Assembly (NCBI GenBank): GCA_014376525.1
Contig: JACMRI010000058.1
Coordinates: forward strand, 1 to 40,909
From: Bacteroidia bacterium
GTDB taxonomy: Bacteria; Bacteroidota; Bacteroidia; UBA4408
Length of the DNA: 40,909 nucleotides
Direction: 5' to 3'
In this document: positions 9,820-18,840 of the stretch, piece after piece
Numbering within the stretch: position 1 is the first letter of the stretch
Layout of the letters: the number at the start of each line of letters is the position of its first letter
Translations under genes and position numbers: made by a program
The notes under the pieces: generated by a model
Seen by the model: the letters and a program-made list of their open reading frames with translations, nothing else
The model's database searches: none
Told to the model about the DNA's origin: nothing

Positions 9820-10875
9820 TTAGGCGTTTATAGTTGGTTTATAGCCACTTTTATTTAATATTAAGTTAGCATCGTTTATTAGCATTAACTCTTGTAAAGT
9901 TACGTTAGGATTGTTTTTCATGTAGCTACGTACTATTTGCCAACCTAACCAGTTACCAACTCTACCAGGGCTTTCGCGCGGCAGGCCTGTGCTAAATGGA
10001 GCCTCTTTGGTATATTTAATTATTTCTTTGTAATGGGTATTAAAAAACAGTTTTTTGTTTACAAAATATTTCCATACTTCACTTTCGTTTTGCGCTAACC
10101 ATTGCATGTGTTGTGTGTTAAATGCTATTTTGCTCGAGTCTTGCATTTGCGGAAACACATTATCCATAAAATACATTGTTTTGCCGTCTTGTATTATAAA
10201 GTGTAACAAATCTTCTTTGAGTAATTTTTGTTCAAATTCAGTACTTATCCATGCACGCATAGCATCGGGAGCTATGAGGTCGGGGCGCATCATAGCAGTT
10301 TTGTAATTGGGGTAAGTAAGCATTTTATAGTACTTACAATCGGCACCCAAAAACATATCCAAGCCTATTGCAAGTACGCTATCAGTAGTTACTACTGCAT
10401 AATTAAAACCACTAAACATATAATATATACTTGGAATGTTTTTGGTAGGATATAGTTGCTTGTAGTTTTTAAATGCAGCAGTAAGTTGTGCGGTGTAGGG
10501 AGTTACATCGGCATATTTTTTTTGTTCAAAAGCATACACTTCCTTAATAGTAGGGTCGGTTATAAAACTGTTAAAATAAGTAGTAAATCCTTCCTTGTTG
10601 TAGGTACTTATGTTTAAAATACGAGCAGTATATAAGTCAAAAAACTTACCATACTTACTTGCTAATGCGGTTGTTTTTAAAGTAATATCAGCAGTTTTAA
10701 TGTCTAATACTTCTTTATCAAAACGCTCGGTTATTAAGTTTAATTGTAGTTCTTCGGCTTTGGCTTCATCTACTTTTATTATTACTTTTTGGTTAGCGTT
10801 ATTATTGCACGAGTTGCAACCTGCTAACAAAGTAAGTGATACGAATATTATGCTTAAGTATAATGTATTTTTCAT
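9820..10875 (-). CDS. gldB: Gliding motility lipoprotein GldB
   Basis: A 351-residue lipoprotein: a lipobox LLAGC places the acylated cysteine at C20, followed by an Asn/Cys-rich linker. The body matches GldB, with YYMFSGFNYAVVTTDSVLAIGLDMFLGAD and a C-terminal ESPGRVGNWLGWQIVRSYM segment. In Flavobacterium johnsoniae GldB is required for gliding; it is widespread among T9SS-bearing Bacteroidota and its biochemical function is not settled. The divergent nadE neighbour is also seen beside gldB in other Bacteroidota. The usual companion gldC is not visible here; kdsC follows instead. Confidence 0.93.
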   Translation of the reverse strand: MKNTLYLSIIFVSLTLLAGCNSCNNNANQKVIIKVDEAKAEELQLNLITERFDKEVLDIKTADITLKTTALASKYGKFFDLYTARILNISTYNKEGFTTYFNSFITDPTIKEVYAFEQKKYADVTPYTAQLTAAFKNYKQLYPTKNIPSIYYMFSGFNYAVVTTDSVLAIGLDMFLGADCKYYKMLTYPNYKTAMMRPDLIAPDAMRAWISTEFEQKLLKEDLLHFIIQDGKTMYFMDNVFPQMQDSSKIAFNTQHMQWLAQNESEVWKYFVNKKLFFNTHYKEIIKYTKEAPFSTGLPRESPGRVGNWLGWQIVRSYMKNNPNVTLQELMLINDANLILNKSGYKPTINA

Positions 10876-10909
10876 AGGCGTAAATGTAGCTATTGTTAAT
10901 ACAACCTGT

Positions 10910-10917
10910 TACATTTG
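10910..10917 (+). promoter_or_regulatory. Possible -7 promoter box for nadE
   Basis: TACATTTG matches the Bacteroidetes -7 consensus TAnnTTTG exactly and sits 25 bases before the nadE ATG, in the 67-base gap between divergent gldB and nadE. A TTG-containing -33 element is only present at a short spacing (about 14 bases), so support is limited. Confidence 0.3.
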
Positions 10918-10942
10918 TACACAAAATAATTCACATACTACT

Positions 10943-12598
10943 ATGTTAAAAATAGCCTTAGCACAAGTTAATTTCCAAGTGGGAAATTTTGAAAGCAATA
11001 CACAAAAAATAATAGATCGCATACAAACTGCAAAAGCTAACAATACTGGGTTGATAGTGTTTTCTGAGCTTTCGGTGTGTGGATATCCTGCACGCGATTT
11101 CTTAACTTATCCACATTTTATACAACAGTGTTACAAAAGCATAAGCCTTATAGCTGAGCAATGCCAAGGAATAGCTGCTATAGTAGGTGCCCCAAGCCCT
11201 AGTAAAGTAATTGCTGGTAAAAATATTTATAACAGTGCTTACCTTCTAAGTAACGGTAAAGTACAACATATTATAAATAAAAGTTTGTTGCCTACGTATG
11301 ATGTGTTTGATGAGTACCGCTATTTTGAATCAAACACTAATGATTTTAGTTGCATTGAAATTAATGGTGTGAAAATAGCAGTTACCGTTTGCGAAGACCT
11401 ATGGGACGTGGATATGGACAAAATGTACAAACAAAACCCTATGGACGAATTAGTAAAACAAAGCCCCGATGTAATGATAAACATTGCGGCATCGCCGTTT
11501 AACTATGAACACCGAGAAGACCGCTTGCGCGTATTTAAACTCAATTGCGAAAAATATAATTTGCCCTTGTTATACGTTAATCAAACAGGTGCGCAAACCG
11601 AACTTATATTTGACGGAGGCTCTTTAGCCCTTGATAACAAAGGAGAAATTATACAAGAGTTAAATTACTTTGAAGAGCAAGTAGCATACTTTGAATTTGA
11701 AAATGCAGTTATAAAACATCTACAACCCAACAATAGCAGTACACACAGCACTATTAAAATAGCACGCATACACGATGCATTGGTATTGGGTATTAAAGAT
11801 TATTTTGCAAAATTAGGTTTTACCAAAGCTATACTTGGGCTCAGTGGAGGTATTGACAGTGCTTTGGTAGCGGTACTTGCTGTGCGAGCATTAGGGAGTG
11901 CTAATGTAAAAGTGCTATTATTACCTAGCCAATACAGTAGCGAACATAGCATAAACGATGCTTTAGCATTAGCTAATACGCTAAACATTGAATACGAAAT
12001 AGTAAACATAACACAAGCCAACACTGCCGTAGAAGCCACGCTTGCCAATGCTTTTAGCGGATTAGCATTTAACGTAACCGAAGAAAACATACAAGCACGC
12101 TTACGTGGATTATTGCTTATGGCACACAGTAATAAGTTTGGATACGTACTACTTAACACTACCAACAAAAGCGAAGCTGCCGTAGGGTATGGTACACTAT
12201 ACGGCGATATGTGTGGCGGATTAGCAGTACTTGGCGATGTATATAAAACCGAATGTTACGAATTATCAAATTATATAAATAAAGATGCAGTAGTAATACC
12301 TACCAACTCTATAGAAAAACCGCCTAGTGCAGAGTTACGTCCTAACCAAAAAGATAGCGACTCACTACCCGACTATGATGTGCTTGACACCATATTACGA
12401 GCCTACATAGAACACTGCAATAGCCCCGAAGATATTATAGCCAAAGGTCACAATGCCGCGTTAGTAAACCGAGTATTGGGTATGGTAAATATAAATGAGT
12501 TTAAACGTTTTCAAATGGCACCTGTACTACGTGTATCGCCCAAAGCCTTTGGTATGGGGCGTAGAATGCCATTGGAGGGTAAATATAAATATGTTTGA
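10943..12598 (+). CDS. nadE: Glutamine-dependent NAD+ synthetase
   Basis: Last step of NAD synthesis: deamido-NAD plus glutamine and ATP to NAD (EC 6.3.5.1). The 551-residue protein carries both halves. The N-terminal nitrilase-type glutaminase (about 1-260) has the triad E42 (FSELSVCGYP), K113 (INKSLLP) and C150 (VTVCEDLWD). The C-terminal synthetase has the PPi-loop SGGIDS at 301-306. I chose the ATG at 10943 because the protein then starts MLKIALAQVNFQVG like the family. An in-frame upstream extension to 10610 would run antisense through gldB. Divergent from gldB. Confidence 0.97.
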   Translation: MLKIALAQVNFQVGNFESNTQKIIDRIQTAKANNTGLIVFSELSVCGYPARDFLTYPHFIQQCYKSISLIAEQCQGIAAIVGAPSPSKVIAGKNIYNSAYLLSNGKVQHIINKSLLPTYDVFDEYRYFESNTNDFSCIEINGVKIAVTVCEDLWDVDMDKMYKQNPMDELVKQSPDVMINIAASPFNYEHREDRLRVFKLNCEKYNLPLLYVNQTGAQTELIFDGGSLALDNKGEIIQELNYFEEQVAYFEFENAVIKHLQPNNSSTHSTIKIARIHDALVLGIKDYFAKLGFTKAILGLSGGIDSALVAVLAVRALGSANVKVLLLPSQYSSEHSINDALALANTLNIEYEIVNITQANTAVEATLANAFSGLAFNVTEENIQARLRGLLLMAHSNKFGYVLLNTTNKSEAAVGYGTLYGDMCGGLAVLGDVYKTECYELSNYINKDAVVIPTNSIEKPPSAELRPNQKDSDSLPDYDVLDTILRAYIEHCNSPEDIIAKGHNAALVNRVLGMVNINEFKRFQMAPVLRVSPKAFGMGRRMPLEGKYKYV

Positions 12599-12953
12599 TA
12601 ATTTGGTAATACTTAAAACGACAACACGAGATATGCCTAGCAAATTTGTTGGAGGTATTATAAACATTACTGCCAAAAGTATTTCCGAAAAAAAATTTTA
12701 ATCTATATCCTTACATTTATATCATAATACTGTAACGGGCAGATACTTGATGCAATAACTATATAAGTGTGATAACATAATTTTAGAAAACAAACATAAG
12801 CTGTGTGCTAACATTATTTGCAATTAAATTTTTAACAAAAAAAATCCAGTAACATAAACTCCCAAAATTAATATTGCCTTAACATACAGCTATTATTATT
12901 ACAGTTTATTTACAATAGCAAAGAAATAATTAATCACAAAAAACCATTACACT
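12599..12953. other. 355-base intergenic stretch without a supported gene
   Basis: A/T-rich DNA between nadE and the phosphate transporter, both plus strand. A 36-codon open frame overlaps the nadE end (12591-12701), but it has no recognisable start signal or confident family. I saw no T-tailed hairpin after nadE and no exact promoter box before the transporter. Confidence 0.5.
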
Positions 12954-14354
12954 ATGTTTGATTTATCTACCACGCTCACCCTATTATTACTTGTATGCTT
13001 GTTATGCGCTATTGCGTTTGAATTTGTAAATGGTTTCCACGATACTGCAAATGCTGTAGCTACTGTAATATATACCAACTCGCTAAAACCCAACGTAGCC
13101 GTAGTATGGAGTGGCTTGTGTAATTTTGCAGGCGTTTTTGCAGGCGGTATAGCAGTAGCAATGGGTATTGTAAATTTGTTACCTGTTGAAGCACTAGTAG
13201 ATAGTAACACCATGCATAGTGTATCTATGGTGTTAGCGTTATTGTTAAGCGCTATTATATGGAACTTGGGTACATGGTATGTAGGTTTGCCAGCATCAAG
13301 TTCGCATGCGCTCATAGGCTCTATATTGGGTGTGGGTATTGCGTATTCGTTTTTGCCTGGAGGTTCGTCTGTTGCTATTAACTGGACTAAAGCACAAGAG
13401 ATTGGTTTATCATTATTAATATCGCCTTTCTTTGGTTTTGCTTGCGCAATATTTTTAATGTTTTTCTTTAAACGTGTTATTAAAAACGATTTTGTATTTA
13501 AAGAGGCAAGCCAAGAAAAAGAACCGCCAATGTGGGTACGTGCTGTACTTATAACTACGTGTTCATTGGTTAGTTTTTTTCATGGTAGTAATGATGGTCA
13601 AAAGGGTGTAGGCCTTGTAATGCTAATACTAATAGGTATTGTGCCCGCTTATTTTGCAATAGATAATACAGTAGAATTACAAAACACCAAAATATCTATT
13701 CAGCACATACATCTATTAGTATCAAGAGCAGATACCCTTACACTAAGTGCTAAAGAGGTAAAAACCCACAAAGAAATAATAGCTAAATCAATAGAAGCAG
13801 AAGCATTAATAAATACTAACTTAGATGCAAGTACATTGCCCAAAGACCAACGTTTTGAAGTACGTAGCAATATTGTAAAAATAACTAAGGGCTGCGAAAA
13901 ATTGGTAAAAGGGGGTAACTTAAGTCTGAGTAAAAACGACATTGCCGACCTTAACAAAAGTATAGCTTTAACACGTAAAGCTACTGATTATGCCCCTAAG
14001 TGGGTTATATTAATGATTTCATTATCATTAGGTTTAGGCACAATGATAGGCTGGAAGCGAATAGTAAAAACTATAGGCGAAAAAATAGGCAAGCAACACA
14101 TGAGCTATGCACAAGGCGCAAGTGCCGAAATTGTAGCAGCTGTTACTATAGGATTATCTACTAGCTTTGGTTTACCAGTAAGTACTACGCACGTGCTATC
14201 TAGCGGTATAGCGGGTAGTATGGTTGCCAAAAAAGGATTAAAAAACTTACAACCCAAAACCATCAAAAACATATTATTGGCTTGGGTACTTACTTTGCCT
14301 GTAACTATGTTAATATCTGGCTTGTTGTTCTTATTGTTTAGAGCAATATTGTAA
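12954..14354 (+). CDS. Inorganic phosphate transporter, PiT family
   Basis: A 466-residue inner-membrane phosphate (or metal-phosphate) symporter. The two PiT signature repeats are present: FVNGFHDTANAVAT at about 24-37 and SAEIVAAVTIGLSTSFGLPVSTTHV near the C terminus, with a middle FFHGSNDGQKGVG segment. Between the two membrane halves (about residues 232-345) is a hydrophilic, charged, probably helical insert instead of a short loop. No adjacent phoU-like gene is seen; the insert may be an internal regulatory segment. A strong terminator follows directly. Confidence 0.94.
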   Translation: MFDLSTTLTLLLLVCLLCAIAFEFVNGFHDTANAVATVIYTNSLKPNVAVVWSGLCNFAGVFAGGIAVAMGIVNLLPVEALVDSNTMHSVSMVLALLLSAIIWNLGTWYVGLPASSSHALIGSILGVGIAYSFLPGGSSVAINWTKAQEIGLSLLISPFFGFACAIFLMFFFKRVIKNDFVFKEASQEKEPPMWVRAVLITTCSLVSFFHGSNDGQKGVGLVMLILIGIVPAYFAIDNTVELQNTKISIQHIHLLVSRADTLTLSAKEVKTHKEIIAKSIEAEALINTNLDASTLPKDQRFEVRSNIVKITKGCEKLVKGGNLSLSKNDIADLNKSIALTRKATDYAPKWVILMISLSLGLGTMIGWKRIVKTIGEKIGKQHMSYAQGASAEIVAAVTIGLSTSFGLPVSTTHVLSSGIAGSMVAKKGLKNLQPKTIKNILLAWVLTLPVTMLISGLLFLLFRAIL

Positions 14355-14376
14355 TAATAAACAAATGTATTAATAC

Positions 14377-14409
14377 AAAAAAAGCGTACCGCATAAGTAC
14401 GCTTTTTTT
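14377..14409. terminator. Bidirectional intrinsic terminator
   Basis: Seven A, then stem GCGTAC (14384-14389), a seven-base loop, the complementary GTACGC (14397-14402), then seven T. With the A/T flanks the stem extends to 13 bp and can act both ways, between the convergent phosphate-transporter and thioredoxin-like genes. Confidence 0.9.
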
Positions 14410-14428
14410 GTGTAGTGTAAAATAGGAG

Positions 14429-14899
14429 TTAATTTACTATTTTAAGCATATCGGCTTCTATTGTTGTGGTAGGGGTTTCTATAATACGCCCTATTTCTTT
14501 GCCTTGTTTGTACAATATAAACGTGGGTACTTTCTCAATATTTTTGCCTTCTTCCAAATGGTCGGGAGTAGTTTTGGATCGGTCGGTGCATATAAGCGTA
14601 ACGTTGTTAGTGGTGTAGTTGCATCGTTTTATTACTTTGTAAAAACGGGGCACCTGCTCCTTACTATCGCCACACCATGTAGCCATAACTACAGTAATTG
14701 TAACTCCGTTTAACTTGGATTGTAATTGCGTTATTACTTTTTTATCGGGGCTATAGTTTCGCAATTCTTTATTAAACCATGTTTTGTAAGGTTTATTTTT
14801 CAATGCTGTAAGGCTTGTTATTCCTACTAAATCTTGTGCTTGCACGTTGGTTTGCAAAGTCATTAAGCTAATTAAGATAAGTGCTATTATTTTTTTCAT
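14429..14899 (-). CDS. Exported thioredoxin-like protein with a single-cysteine WCGDS active site
   Basis: A 156-residue protein with a signal peptide ending near NVQAQ (about 21) and a thioredoxin fold. The active-site loop is TWCGDSKEQVP (W75, C76, G77, D78, S79), so the second cysteine of a normal CxxC is a serine. The cis-proline region appears as EKVPTFILYKQG. It is therefore unlikely to be a standard dithiol oxidoreductase; a thiol-transfer, peroxidatic or binding role is possible. It lies 13 bases downstream of the HNH gene. A cytoplasmic relative with the same loop type is encoded at 20444-21052. Confidence 0.85.
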   Translation of the reverse strand: MKKIIALILISLMTLQTNVQAQDLVGITSLTALKNKPYKTWFNKELRNYSPDKKVITQLQSKLNGVTITVVMATWCGDSKEQVPRFYKVIKRCNYTTNNVTLICTDRSKTTPDHLEEGKNIEKVPTFILYKQGKEIGRIIETPTTTIEADMLKIVN

Positions 14900-14912
14900 T
14901 GAGTTAAATTAG

Positions 14913-15248
14913 TTACAGTATATCAGCCCCTTTTTTTGAATTACAAGTTTGACACATTGGTTGCAAATTGGCTAAACTATTATCTCCACCCTTACTCTTA
15001 GGGTGTATATGGTCTATAGTCATTAACTCAAAATCGATAGTGTATAAGTCCACATGAAAACCACCATCAGTGTTTTTGGCCTTTATTAAATAAATACCCT
15101 CTTTATCGCAATTGAGTGCAACGCATTTTGTACCATGATTATGAAACACCCTCAAGCGCCTATGTGTAGCATACTTAGTGTGCAATAATTCTAAATTTAA
15201 TAATTCACTAAAGGTGAAATTATGCCCTAGTTTTTGAGGTATTTGCAT
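14913..15248 (-). CDS. Small HNH endonuclease-fold protein
   Basis: A 111-residue protein whose C-terminal half is a clear HNH/beta-beta-alpha-metal motif: D79 H80 in TIDHIHPKSKGGDN, N94 in the ANLQ helix start and N103 in CQTCNSKKG. Structural zinc ligands are available in two cysteine pairs, C42/C47 and C99/C102. Such stand-alone HNH proteins are common in bacterial genomes and their biological target is usually unknown. It lies between a cobalamin adenosyltransferase (25 bases upstream) and a thioredoxin-like gene (13 bases downstream) on the same strand, with no methylase or phage gene nearby. Confidence 0.88.
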   Translation of the reverse strand: MQIPQKLGHNFTFSELLNLELLHTKYATHRRLRVFHNHGTKCVALNCDKEGIYLIKAKNTDGGFHVDLYTIDFELMTIDHIHPKSKGGDNSLANLQPMCQTCNSKKGADIL

Positions 15249-15273
15249 GGTAAATGAGTATGTATAAATATAA

Positions 15274-15828
15274 CTATTCGTTTATACGTGCGTGCCATTC
15301 TATATCGGGCACACCTTGCAGGTGGGCTATGTAGCGAGCTAACGTAAATAAATAATCGCTTAGGCGGTTTAGATACACTATTATAGTAACATCTACCTTT
15401 ACCTCTTCGCTTAGGTGCACTACCAAGCGTTCGGCTCTACGGCAAATACAACGTGCTATGTGGCAGTAAGAAACTGTAGTGTTTCCACCTGGTAGTATAA
15501 ATGATTTTAACTCAGGCAATGTTTCGTTCATTGCATCTATGGCATGTTCTAAGGCTTCCACATCTATAGTACTTAATTGTGGTAGTTTCATTTTGCTTTT
15601 GCCTACATCTTCGGCAAGCAACGAACCTAAGGTAAATAATCTATCTTGTATTTCTCGCAAAAAAACATGTGCTAAAGCACTATTATCCTGATCGGCTATT
15701 AAACCTATGTAGGAGTTTAATTCATCTACGGTGCCATAACTTTCAATACGTAAATGATACTTCGGTACACGCGTACCGCCTATAAGCGAGGTTTGTCCCT
15801 TGTCGCCTGTTTTGGTATATATTTTCAT
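15274..15828 (-). CDS. pduO: Cob(I)yrinic acid a,c-diamide / cobalamin adenosyltransferase, PduO type
   Basis: Transfers the 5'-deoxyadenosyl group of ATP to cob(I)alamin to give adenosylcobalamin (EC 2.5.1.17). The 184-residue protein is of normal length for the trimeric PduO/MMAB type: the ATP-binding N terminus YTKTGDKGQTSLIGG, SYGTVDELNSYIG, and the C-terminal ARCICRRAERLVV and YLNRLSDYLFTLAR helices are all present. Its product would serve enzymes such as methylmalonyl-CoA mutase, none of which lie in this window. First gene of a tight minus-strand group with the HNH and thioredoxin-like genes. Confidence 0.95.
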   Translation of the reverse strand: MKIYTKTGDKGQTSLIGGTRVPKYHLRIESYGTVDELNSYIGLIADQDNSALAHVFLREIQDRLFTLGSLLAEDVGKSKMKLPQLSTIDVEALEHAIDAMNETLPELKSFILPGGNTTVSYCHIARCICRRAERLVVHLSEEVKVDVTIIVYLNRLSDYLFTLARYIAHLQGVPDIEWHARINE

Positions 15829-16081
15829 CTGTAAACTATTTTTTAAGTATTTGTATATGATTATGTGGCAATAAATTTTTAATGAATTAATCCGAGACAG
15901 AAAATTAGGGGTATCTCGTAAATTTTATTGTTTTTTTAAAACAGCTATTTTTCAAAATCTTATGCTTTTGCCTCGAGGAAAAATTTAAAAGAATTCATTT
16001 AATTAAAATTATCTTAACAAAATAATTTCACTTGTATTTACAAAAAAAAATATTTCTTTAATAATTAAAGAGGCTGTAAAA

Positions 16082-17419
16082 TTAATATTTATAAATATAA
16101 TTATAAGGCACAGTGGTATTAGTGTATTTATAATAGTACTTAAAATTATAGGGCAAATTAATTGCAGCTAAACCTATTTTTTGGTAGGAATATAAATTTA
16201 GAAAAAACGTGTTACTACGGTATGTTTTTTTGGTATATACATTATTAACAGTAGAATTTACATCGTAATAAAACTTGACTCCAGAAGTATAACAGCTAAA
16301 TATACCCAAACCTTGTTTAACAATGTTTTCGTTTTTGTATGAAACACTTACGTTACTGTAATTAGGCTTATCTATATTTAAACCATAGTTCGCATTATTT
16401 ACGTCTAAGTATGTTTTCAGCTCTTCGCCTATAGCATAAACCACTATACTTGCTATACCTAGTTTACGTGCAGGTGCATAGGCTTTTTGTTTCATAATAT
16501 TAGATAACTCCGTAGCAATATTGAGTCCTGTTATACTACCTACTGTTGGCTCTATGTTTAAATTAAGTGTATATTTTTTAGTGTTTTTATCAATGTAATA
16601 TTCTGGCAAATAATACCCACAATCAATATCAACGTAATAGTTACGTTTAGTGCCAATTGAAGTATCTATATTGCTATAATCAGTAATATGCTGACGATAA
16701 AAAATTTGGTATTTATGAGCATTAACACTTGGCACTGTTGAAAATTTTATGGCTCTTGAGCCAGCTAAATCGCTAGATGTGTTAGAGTTAAATAATTGTA
16801 TACCATTAGTAAACCACTGATTGTTATAAAACTCCGATGATAAAGTGCTTAAAGATATACTTGACGAGTCGTACGTATCTACACTGTAAATAAGCGGTGT
16901 AATTGCTGTAGCTATTATATTTTTGTCTTTAACTGTAGCTACCAATTTATATACCGACTCACGCATTTTTTTGTCATTAATAGGAGCTGAAGCAAATGAA
17001 AACTGATACACACCATTCCCTTTAAACCTGCTACTATCAGCACCTGTAAACACTAAATTAAAAGCACCATCACTACTGCGTGCGTAAAATGTTTGGGTAA
17101 GTGTATATTTTTCTTTATAGATAGTATCGGTTGCACCATTTGTTTTAACTACCAATTCGCCACGTTGCACATACGCATCAAGTTCGCCAGCACCGTATAA
17201 GTTGGCATTAGGGTCTTTACTTAATGCATCTATCTCCTCGTTATCTTTACCAAGTATAGCTTTATTTATACGTATGTATTGGGTGGTTTTATTTGCGTCC
17301 AAAAAACCGTATACCACTATCAATTCGCGTGCATTTTTAGTATTTACATCTAACTTGGTAGAGCAGGCTTGCATTATTAATAGTAAGATAATAGAGGAGT
17401 ATAAAGCTATTTTTAGCAT
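16082..17419 (-). CDS. DUF4249-like surface or outer-membrane lipoprotein
   Basis: A 445-residue lipoprotein: the lipobox LLIMQAC puts the acylated cysteine at C19. The region ELIVVYGFLDANKTTQYIRINKAIL shows the pattern of DUF4249-type proteins of Bacteroidota, predicted beta-rich and of unknown function, often found near TonB-dependent receptors. Here none is adjacent; instead it follows the GGGP synthase gene by 8 bases and is the last gene of that run. Family assignment is by pattern only and a more distant DUF is possible. Confidence 0.6.
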   Translation of the reverse strand: MLKIALYSSIILLLIMQACSTKLDVNTKNARELIVVYGFLDANKTTQYIRINKAILGKDNEEIDALSKDPNANLYGAGELDAYVQRGELVVKTNGATDTIYKEKYTLTQTFYARSSDGAFNLVFTGADSSRFKGNGVYQFSFASAPINDKKMRESVYKLVATVKDKNIIATAITPLIYSVDTYDSSSISLSTLSSEFYNNQWFTNGIQLFNSNTSSDLAGSRAIKFSTVPSVNAHKYQIFYRQHITDYSNIDTSIGTKRNYYVDIDCGYYLPEYYIDKNTKKYTLNLNIEPTVGSITGLNIATELSNIMKQKAYAPARKLGIASIVVYAIGEELKTYLDVNNANYGLNIDKPNYSNVSVSYKNENIVKQGLGIFSCYTSGVKFYYDVNSTVNNVYTKKTYRSNTFFLNLYSYQKIGLAAINLPYNFKYYYKYTNTTVPYNYIYKY

Positions 17420-17427
17420 GGAAATAT

Positions 17428-18195
17428 TTAGTATTGTTGCATAAAATTTAATTGAGTAAATATAGTACTAAGTTCGTAAATAAATGCAGTATTATTAACA
17501 ACTGCGTTACCCACAACCACTACGTTTGCACCTGCTTCAATAGCTTGTAGTGCTTTGTTTGCAGTAGTTATACCTCCTCCTACCCAAAGTGTATGTTGGG
17601 GTTGTAATTCGTTTTTTACTGCATTAATTACTGCGCTATGTACTGCGTTAGTAGCACCACTCCCAGCTTCCAAATAAATATGTTGCATACCCAATTGTGT
17701 AGCTGCTAATGCTGTAGCACTTGCTAATGCTATGTTGTTTACAGGTATAGGTTGCGTTTGCGTAACTATACTTACACTTGTGGCATTTCCTGCATCTATC
17801 AAAATATAGCCTGTAGGGAGTATTTCCAGTTTACTTTGTTTAAGCGCAATGGCATTATTTACATGTTCTTCTATTAAATATTTTGGGTTGCGACCAGATA
17901 CTAAACTCAACAACAATATGCCATGTGCGTGTGGGCTTACTTGCTCGCCACCACCTGGGAATAGTAGTATTGGTTTATTGCACAGTTGTCTTACACTGCG
18001 CACAAATTCATTAAAATTAATATTGGTAGTTAGCACCGAACCTCCAATTAATACAATACTTACACATGAGGTATTAATAGCTGTTAATGTTTCAACTAAT
18101 AACTCCACGTTACCATAATCATCGGGGTCGAGCAATATAGCCAACATTTTTTTATTGGCTTTAATATGCTCTTGTATGTAAGTGTGTATAGGCAT
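17428..18195 (-). CDS. Geranylgeranylglyceryl-phosphate synthase family (GGGPS/PcrB-like)
   Basis: A TIM-barrel prenyltransferase of 255 residues that joins a polyprenyl diphosphate to sn-glycerol-1-phosphate to form an ether bond (EC 2.5.1.41 type). The N-terminal ILLDPDD gives the metal-binding aspartate D23; the phosphate-binding elements LFPGGGEQVS, LEAGSGA and VGGGI are present. Members occur in many Bacteroidota, although archaeal-type ether lipids are not a usual part of their membranes; the prenyl chain length and end product here are not known. It sits 3 bases after a phosphopantetheinyl transferase and 8 bases before a lipoprotein gene. Confidence 0.9.
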   Translation of the reverse strand: MPIHTYIQEHIKANKKMLAILLDPDDYGNVELLVETLTAINTSCVSIVLIGGSVLTTNINFNEFVRSVRQLCNKPILLFPGGGEQVSPHAHGILLLSLVSGRNPKYLIEEHVNNAIALKQSKLEILPTGYILIDAGNATSVSIVTQTQPIPVNNIALASATALAATQLGMQHIYLEAGSGATNAVHSAVINAVKNELQPQHTLWVGGGITTANKALQAIEAGANVVVVGNAVVNNTAFIYELSTIFTQLNFMQQY

Positions 18196-18198
18196 AAG

Positions 18199-18801
18199 TT
18201 ATATTACGTAAGCAATGAACTTATTGTTGTGAAGTAAATAATATACTGTGCAATTTTCATTTGTAGCTGGAGTATTTATCTGCGCTGTTATTTCTTGGTT
18301 TACTTTATCAATAGTACTAATTTTAATATCATTTACAAAACTGTAGCCATCGTTGTAACGCTTGTATATGGCTTCTTTGGCACACCATAGCAATGTATAC
18401 AATTCATTTTCGGTAAAATTATATTTTTTAAATAATAATAACTCTTGTGGGTTACAAAACTTTAATTTTATACGTAGTGCTTTTTCCGATATTAATTCCA
18501 CATCTAATCCGCACTCGCTATGCGTATGAATTACGTAAGCATAGTGGTTGGTGTGGCTTAAACTAATATGTGTATTAATAACTGTTGGTTTTTTATTAAT
18601 GTATATGATATCATCATTACTTATAAACTCATTTATCAATAACTTACAAGCTACACTTTGTTGCATACGTAGGTTTGCTCCAATAGTATTAAAAACTATG
18701 TTTTTAGCAGTAGCCAAAGTACTTAGTTCAATAAGTGTTTCGGTTATGTGCCAACAATAAAGCGTACCGTGAGTTAAGATAATAGCGGGTACTACGGGCA
18801 T
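18199..18801 (-). CDS. 4'-phosphopantetheinyl transferase superfamily protein
   Basis: Transfers 4'-phosphopantetheine from CoA to a serine on acyl or peptidyl carrier proteins (EC 2.7.8.7). The 200-residue protein has the Sfp-type pseudo-dimer pattern: ISLSHTNHYAYV before the metal motif GLDVE (D100, E102) and the second motif WCAKEAIYK (K142, E143, K147). A Sfp-type enzyme can serve fatty-acid ACP as well as specialised carriers; no polyketide or peptide synthetase lies in the window. Likely in one transcript with the downstream GGGP synthase. Confidence 0.9.
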   Translation of the reverse strand: MPVVPAIILTHGTLYCWHITETLIELSTLATAKNIVFNTIGANLRMQQSVACKLLINEFISNDDIIYINKKPTVINTHISLSHTNHYAYVIHTHSECGLDVELISEKALRIKLKFCNPQELLLFKKYNFTENELYTLLWCAKEAIYKRYNDGYSFVNDIKISTIDKVNQEITAQINTPATNENCTVYYLLHNNKFIAYVI

Positions 18802-18840
18802 ATTTTATATTTTAAAATATCAATTAATTTAATGTAAACT

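Noticed and set aside
10610-10942. In-frame upstream extension of nadE
   Set aside because: The extra 111 codons lie antisense to gldB, and the family start MLKIALAQVNF fits the ATG at 10943.
12591-12701. 36-codon frame after nadE with the string MPSKFVGGIINIT
   Set aside because: The string faintly resembles the end of a TonB plug, but it is too short, overlaps the nadE stop and has no support.
15829-16081. CGAGA/TCTCG pair in the 253-base gap after the adenosyltransferase start
   Set aside because: Five-base arms with a 15 to 20-base loop are expected by chance in this amount of DNA.
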